Origin: Leptospira ainlahdjerensis
GTDB taxonomy: Bacteria > Spirochaetota > Leptospiria > Leptospirales > Leptospiraceae
Length of the DNA stretch: 64,000 bases
Assembly: GCF_016919175.1 (NCBI RefSeq)
Contig: NZ_JAFFPU010000012.1
Coordinates: forward strand, 62,001-126,000
Reading direction: 5' to 3'
The notes beneath the pieces were generated by a model. The model did not search any database and was not told the DNA's origin. It was given only the letters and a program-made list of their open reading frames with translations. Shown here piece by piece: positions 63,038 to 64,000 of the stretch. The translations under genes and the position numbers were made by a program. Each line of letters begins with the position of its first letter. Within the stretch, counting starts at the first letter, position 1.

Positions 63038-63808
63038 TTGGATAAAATATTTCCTATCGATTCCTTTTTAAAACGCAAGAAATACTCGATTCTGATCGGA
63101 ATTTGGATCCTCGCGATGCCGTTTTGTTCCTCAAGGGAGGAGAGGATCGAACAATATCCAACTCCATTCTTAAAAATTCCCCCCGGAGAATACTATTCTA
63201 AAATTCAAAAATTAGAAGAGGGTTATTTCGTTAGACAATTGTTTTTAGATACAAACCCGTCAAAGAAGAATCCGAAATTTATCTTTACGCAACTGAGCGT
63301 CACCTTGAGCAAAAATCGGGAGGAGACGAGGATCGAAGGAATCGCCAAACCTTCCAAAACCGGTTTTCAACTCGTTCCGGAATCTTGCAGAGTTTTTACA
63401 AACAGAGAATCCGGAAACCGTTGGGCGCTCGTTCGTGCTTACGACTGCGATCATCTCGTTTTTGAATTGGAATCGAAAAAACAAAACTTCATTTCGATCC
63501 ATCCGGATTTTATTCCGGGAACACCCTCCGGAGAATATAGAAAGGCGATCTCCTCCGATCCGAGCCGGATCAGTGCGCTCGTTTTGGAAAGTGGGGGAAA
63601 AATTCTCGAAGTCTGGGGTCTTCGATTGTCGAGAGTCCGCAAAAACGCCTCCATAGTTTTGGAAAAAGAAAACGGGAAACGTTACCCTGTAAGGGCTTTG
63701 GAAACGATAGAAACAACGGGACAAGTCACAGCCGAAGGAGTTCCCGTGGACAAAGGGGACATTTTGCTTTATTCAAACCCCGGCGAATCGAGCCCTCTTT
63801 CTTATTAA
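63038..63808 (+). CDS. Lipoprotein of unknown function
   Basis: 256 aa from TTG at 63038, supported by AGGAG with a nine-base spacer; ATG at 62939 in the same frame would lie within the region upstream of the metalloprotease and add 33 residues. The signal peptide includes [14 protein letters not shown], with lipidated Cys. The rest (about 40-256) is beta-rich with [35 protein letters not shown]. Family not recognised. Confidence 0.68.
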   Translation: MDKIFPIDSFLKRKKYSILIGIWILAMPFCSSREERIEQYPTPFLKIPPGEYYSKIQKLEEGYFVRQLFLDTNPSKKNPKFIFTQLSVTLSKNREETRIEGIAKPSKTGFQLVPESCRVFTNRESGNRWALVRAYDCDHLVFELESKKQNFISIHPDFIPGTPSGEYRKAISSDPSRISALVLESGGKILEVWGLRLSRVRKNASIVLEKENGKRYPVRALETIETTGQVTAEGVPVDKGDILLYSNPGESSPLSY

Positions 63809-63820
63809 TTTTTTAGAATA

Positions 63821-64000
63821 TTATAAATTGCTGTAATAGTTAGGGACCAATTTCAGATAAGGAAGTTGGATCCGAATCCAGTCCAATTCCTCTTTGGAAA
63901 TATTCAAACCCGACCATTCTAAATAACGAAGGTCTTTCATGTCGTAGATATATTTGATTTCTTTGATTTTCGTGTTCCCGATTCTCAGCTCGAGAAGATA
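63821..64000 (-). CDS. Leucine-rich repeat protein, C-terminal part (runs off window)
   Basis: 60 codons at the right edge, minus strand, ending TAA at 63821-63823. The product reads [17 protein letters not shown], then [23 protein letters not shown] and ends [14 protein letters not shown]. The L-x-x-L-x-L and W/G-L-N-I spacing fits the final LRR and cap of a Leptospira LRR protein. The lipoprotein gene stop on the other strand is 12 bases away. Confidence 0.75.
   Translation of the reverse strand, partial: YLLELRIGNTKIKEIKYIYDMKDLRYLEWSGLNISKEELDWIRIQLPYLKLVPNYYSNL

Overview
The window looks like chromosomal DNA of a Leptospira species, probably from the pathogenic clade. I infer this from many lipoproteins with Leptospira-style lipoboxes (Asn or Ser just before the Cys), a LruC-type lipoprotein, DUF1574/MBOAT pairs, methylmalonyl-CoA mutase genes, frequent TTG/GTG starts and base composition around 40-45% GC by eye. 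I found no rRNA, tRNA, CRISPR array, insertion sequence or prophage. The left edge holds a decayed toxin-antitoxin pair beside a tyrosine recombinase.

Layout. 0.2-3.7 kb: decayed DUF433/DUF5615 pair, recombinase, then a cheD-HDOD-aroK operon. 3.9-7.8 kb: TraB protein, 7TM-DISM sensor with an RsbW-like ATPase, and a FlgO/CsgG-like lipoprotein, all overlapping by 4 bases. 7.8-12.8 kb: M24 peptidase-like protein, an alpha/beta hydrolase lacking its nucleophile Ser, a small secreted protein, UDP-glucose pyrophosphorylase and an EAL protein. 12.8-13.7 kb: non-coding, rich in short palindromes. 13.7-25.1 kb: one dense minus-strand block that starts at 25.1 kb behind a perfect 31-bp palindrome. It encodes three small lipoproteins, a TonB-dependent receptor, a fourth lipoprotein, ExbB, ExbD, TonB, a SCO1-like copper protein, a His-rich membrane chemoreceptor, a small secreted protein and a papain-like protease with FN3 repeats.

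25.4-30.5 kb: methylmalonyl-CoA mutase (both subunits) and its MeaB chaperone, for propionyl-CoA use. 30.6-36.2 kb: TerC, lysoplasmalogenase-like protein, a ferritin-like protein with a histone-H1-like tail, a PLP enzyme, a BASS transporter, and a promoter followed by a small CxxCH peptide. 36.3-44.8 kb: membrane-bound LuxR regulator, rpmG (54 aa), DksA-like protein, O-antigen-ligase-like protein, PrsW-like protease, LruC-type lipoprotein and ubiE. 44.9-45.9 kb: a second ExbB/ExbD pair. 45.9-55.9 kb: a minus-strand glycan operon of glycosyltransferases and two tandem MBOAT + DUF1574 O-acylation pairs, ending in a MazG-like gene. 56.0-64.0 kb: queA, a Lon-like protease with a ruined ATPase P-loop, an outer-membrane barrel, ybaB, a metalloprotease lipoprotein, another lipoprotein and the C-terminal end of a leucine-rich-repeat protein.

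The best candidate for an undescribed system is the 16.6-25.2 kb block. A TonB energised uptake route, a copper-chaperone-like protein and a chemoreceptor with paired histidines in its membrane helices share one strand with gaps of a few bases, behind a strong operator-like palindrome. The ligand is not evident from sequence; a metal or metal complex is my inference.
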